DNA of 13,666 bases, from assembly GCA_036556965.1 (NCBI GenBank), contig DATBIO010000315.1, positions 1 to 13,666 of the forward strand, given 5' to 3'. Below the pieces are notes generated by a model. It did not search any database and was not told the DNA's origin. It saw only the letters and a program-made list of their open reading frames with translations. Made by a program: the position numbers and the translations under genes. Positions 12,548-13,666 of this stretch are shown piece after piece; the stretch's first letter is position 1; every line of letters starts with the position of its first letter. The stretch is from DATBIO01 sp036556965. Lineage in GTDB: Bacteria; Acidobacteriota; Vicinamibacteria; Fen-336.

Positions 12548-13544
12548 CGGGAGGGAGGCGGTCCGGCGGGTAGAGCCTGTCGCGCGCGTCGCCCTTGGCG
12601 AACCAGCCGCCGTCGCGCGACCGTCCCCGCCAGTCGATGGCCCAGTACTCGAAGCGCTCGTCGCTCAGACGCACGTGCACGTAGTGCAGGTAGACGCCGC
12701 CCGCGGCCACGTAGCCGGGCGCCGGCTGGAAGCCGTAGATGCGCCGCCCGCCCCCGCCCGTCACGAAGTAGCGGATGCCGTCCTGGGGGAACATGCGCGC
12801 GTAGAAGTGGTTGTGCCCGGCGAAGACCGCGTCCACCGAGCGCCGCTTGAGGATGGGCGCGAGCTGGTTGTCGAGGCGCGTCTCGCGCAGGCGCCCGTCC
12901 CCGAAGCCCAGGATGCCCTTGCGCGCGACGGGGGTGTGGGGCGGGTGGTGCATGACCACGATCTTCCAGCGCGCCCGGCTCAGCGACAGCGTGCGGTCGA
13001 GCCAGTCGAGCTGCGCGCGGTCGTCTCCCGTCGGCGCCAGCTTGGTCTCCCCGATGCCCAGCGTGTTGGAGTCGAGCACGAAGACCTCGCCCAGCGGCGT
13101 GGCGCTGCCGTCGGTGGGCACCGAGTAGTAGCGCCGCCCGGAGGCGTAACCGAACGGCTCGTGCTCGAGGTGGTCGTCGACGTAGCAGCGGTCGTCGCGC
13201 CAGCGGTACGCCTCCTTGTTCGGCGGCAGCGGCGCGAAGGGGGCCACCCGGCAGTACACCAGGTCGTGGTTGCCGAGCGCGGCGTGGAAGCGCGCCCCCC
13301 TCTGCACGACGGGGCGGTACATGTCGTCGAAGCGCGCCTTGAAGCGGCTGGGGCGCCCGTCCGTGTAGATGTTGTCGCCGAGGATGAAGACCAGGCGCGG
13401 CGGGTGGCGCAGGAGGGCGTCGCGCACCAGCTGCTGGTTGGTGTCCCCGGTGCCCCCGTCGCCCAGGAAGCCGAGGCTGGCGTCGCGCGCCTGCCCCCGC
13501 GCGGGCCGGGCGACCACCAGCGCGGCCAGGCCGGCGGCGGCCAC
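12543..13544 (-). CDS. Secreted purple-acid-phosphatase-like metallophosphoesterase
   Basis: A calcineurin-like phosphoesterase with dinuclear metal ligands in the usual order: LGDGGTGD (27-34, Asp29), GDNIYTDG (56-63, Asp57 and Tyr60), GNHD (91-94), VMHHPPH (197-203) and GHNHFYAR (243-250). The GDxxY with GHNHFY arrangement resembles small mammalian-type acid phosphatases. The substrate is unknown; a phosphate monoester is likely. The GTG at 13544 gives 333 residues but starts inside a hydrophobic stretch and lacks a basic region. The frame is open upstream and would add LNRKAGIALV, a proper signal-peptide start, but only a CTG (13571) is available in frame there. A better-placed GTG with AAGGAG lies at 13612 in another frame, so a one-base error or frameshift is possible. 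Cleavage near GQA, about 19 residues after the GTG, would export the enzyme. Confidence 0.88.
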   Translation of the reverse strand: MAAAGLAALVVARPARGQARDASLGFLGDGGTGDTNQQLVRDALLRHPPRLVFILGDNIYTDGRPSRFKARFDDMYRPVVQRGARFHAALGNHDLVYCRVAPFAPLPPNKEAYRWRDDRCYVDDHLEHEPFGYASGRRYYSVPTDGSATPLGEVFVLDSNTLGIGETKLAPTGDDRAQLDWLDRTLSLSRARWKIVVMHHPPHTPVARKGILGFGDGRLRETRLDNQLAPILKRRSVDAVFAGHNHFYARMFPQDGIRYFVTGGGGRRIYGFQPAPGYVAAGGVYLHYVHVRLSDERFEYWAIDWRGRSRDGGWFAKGDARDRLYPPDRLPPG

Positions 13545-13608
13545 CAGCGCGATCCCGGCCTTCCGGTTCAGCCGAGGTGCTCCCTGCGTCGCGACGCCCT
13601 CGGCCGTT

Positions 13609-13666
13609 TCACCCGAGCTCCTTGCGCAGCAGCGCCTCCAGTCCCCGGCTGATCTTCAGGCACCGC
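13609..13666 (-). CDS. C-terminal end of an unidentified gene, cut by the window edge
   Basis: On the minus strand the last 18 codons before a TGA (13609-13611) read RCLKISRGLEALLRKELG, a plausible amphipathic C-terminal helix. The codons carry G or C at nearly every third position, like the other genes here. The stop forms a GTGA with a possible start of the phosphoesterase gene, and AAGGAG lies inside its last codons. Too little is visible to name the product. Confidence 0.45.
   Translation of the reverse strand, partial: RCLKISRGLEALLRKELG

Noticed and set aside
12456..13652. Open frame of about 398 codons on the plus strand at the right end
   Set aside because: It is antisense to the phosphoesterase, whose catalytic motifs are all present on the minus strand.
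1..13666. CRISPR arrays, tRNA or rRNA genes, insertion sequences, phage or defence genes
   Set aside because: No regularly spaced repeats, cloverleaf sequences, transposase or nuclease/helicase motifs were seen on either strand.

Overview
The window is very GC-rich, densely packed bacterial chromosome (third codon positions are almost all G or C). Gene order and domain style fit a soil or sediment lineage near Acidobacteriota or a related phylum. The phylum is inferred from the overall look: pheT, then a coiled-coil protein, then zapA, then 6S RNA; a zinc-ribbon Yip1 protein; and a DUF2752 protein. There is no phage, plasmid, transposon or CRISPR signal. Codon use is uniform throughout, so nothing suggests recent transfer.

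Left part, plus strand (1-3870). The C-terminal 371 codons of phenylalanyl-tRNA synthetase beta (pheT) come first, followed by a 99-residue coiled-coil protein in a ZapB-like position. A 228-bp non-coding stretch full of inverted repeats separates this from zapA. A strong hairpin follows zapA, then a well-formed 6S RNA (ssrS, about 2003-2180), thiamine-monophosphate kinase (thiL) and a DUF2062 membrane protein whose start overlaps the thiL stop (ATGA). zapA-ssrS adjacency is also found in Proteobacteria.

Middle (3830-5630). gatC and gatA lie on the minus strand, joined by an ATGA overlap. They encode two subunits of the tRNA-dependent amidotransferase; gatB is not in the window. The gatA end overlaps the DUF2062 end by 41 bp, tail to tail. 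A 41-bp divergent promoter region separates gatC from the next plus-strand gene.

Right part (5631-12529, plus strand). A zinc-ribbon/Yip1 membrane protein and a DUF2752 protein come first. Then four genes are chained by three consecutive GTGA overlaps: a GT2 polyprenyl-phosphate-type glycosyltransferase, a GT4 glycosyltransferase, an extended SDR (epimerase/reductase type), and a large multi-pass membrane protein that looks like a GT-C glycosyltransferase with a soluble C-terminal domain. They look like one transcription unit for a lipid-linked or surface glycan. A membrane-anchored IPT/TIG-domain protein follows from its own promoter. At the right edge, on the minus strand, are a secreted purple-acid-phosphatase-like metallophosphoesterase and the last 18 codons of another gene.

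The most notable cross-cutting signal is promoter placement. Good -10 hexamers (TATACA, TATACT, TAGAAT, TAGAAT) sit 7 to 10 nt before the start codons of four genes that lack Shine-Dalgarno sequences, which implies leaderless or nearly leaderless transcripts. Coupled internal genes instead start by stop/start overlap. Two genes (DUF2752 and the metallophosphoesterase) lack a satisfactory ATG/GTG/TTG start. I saw no novel defence system or other dramatic new machinery.
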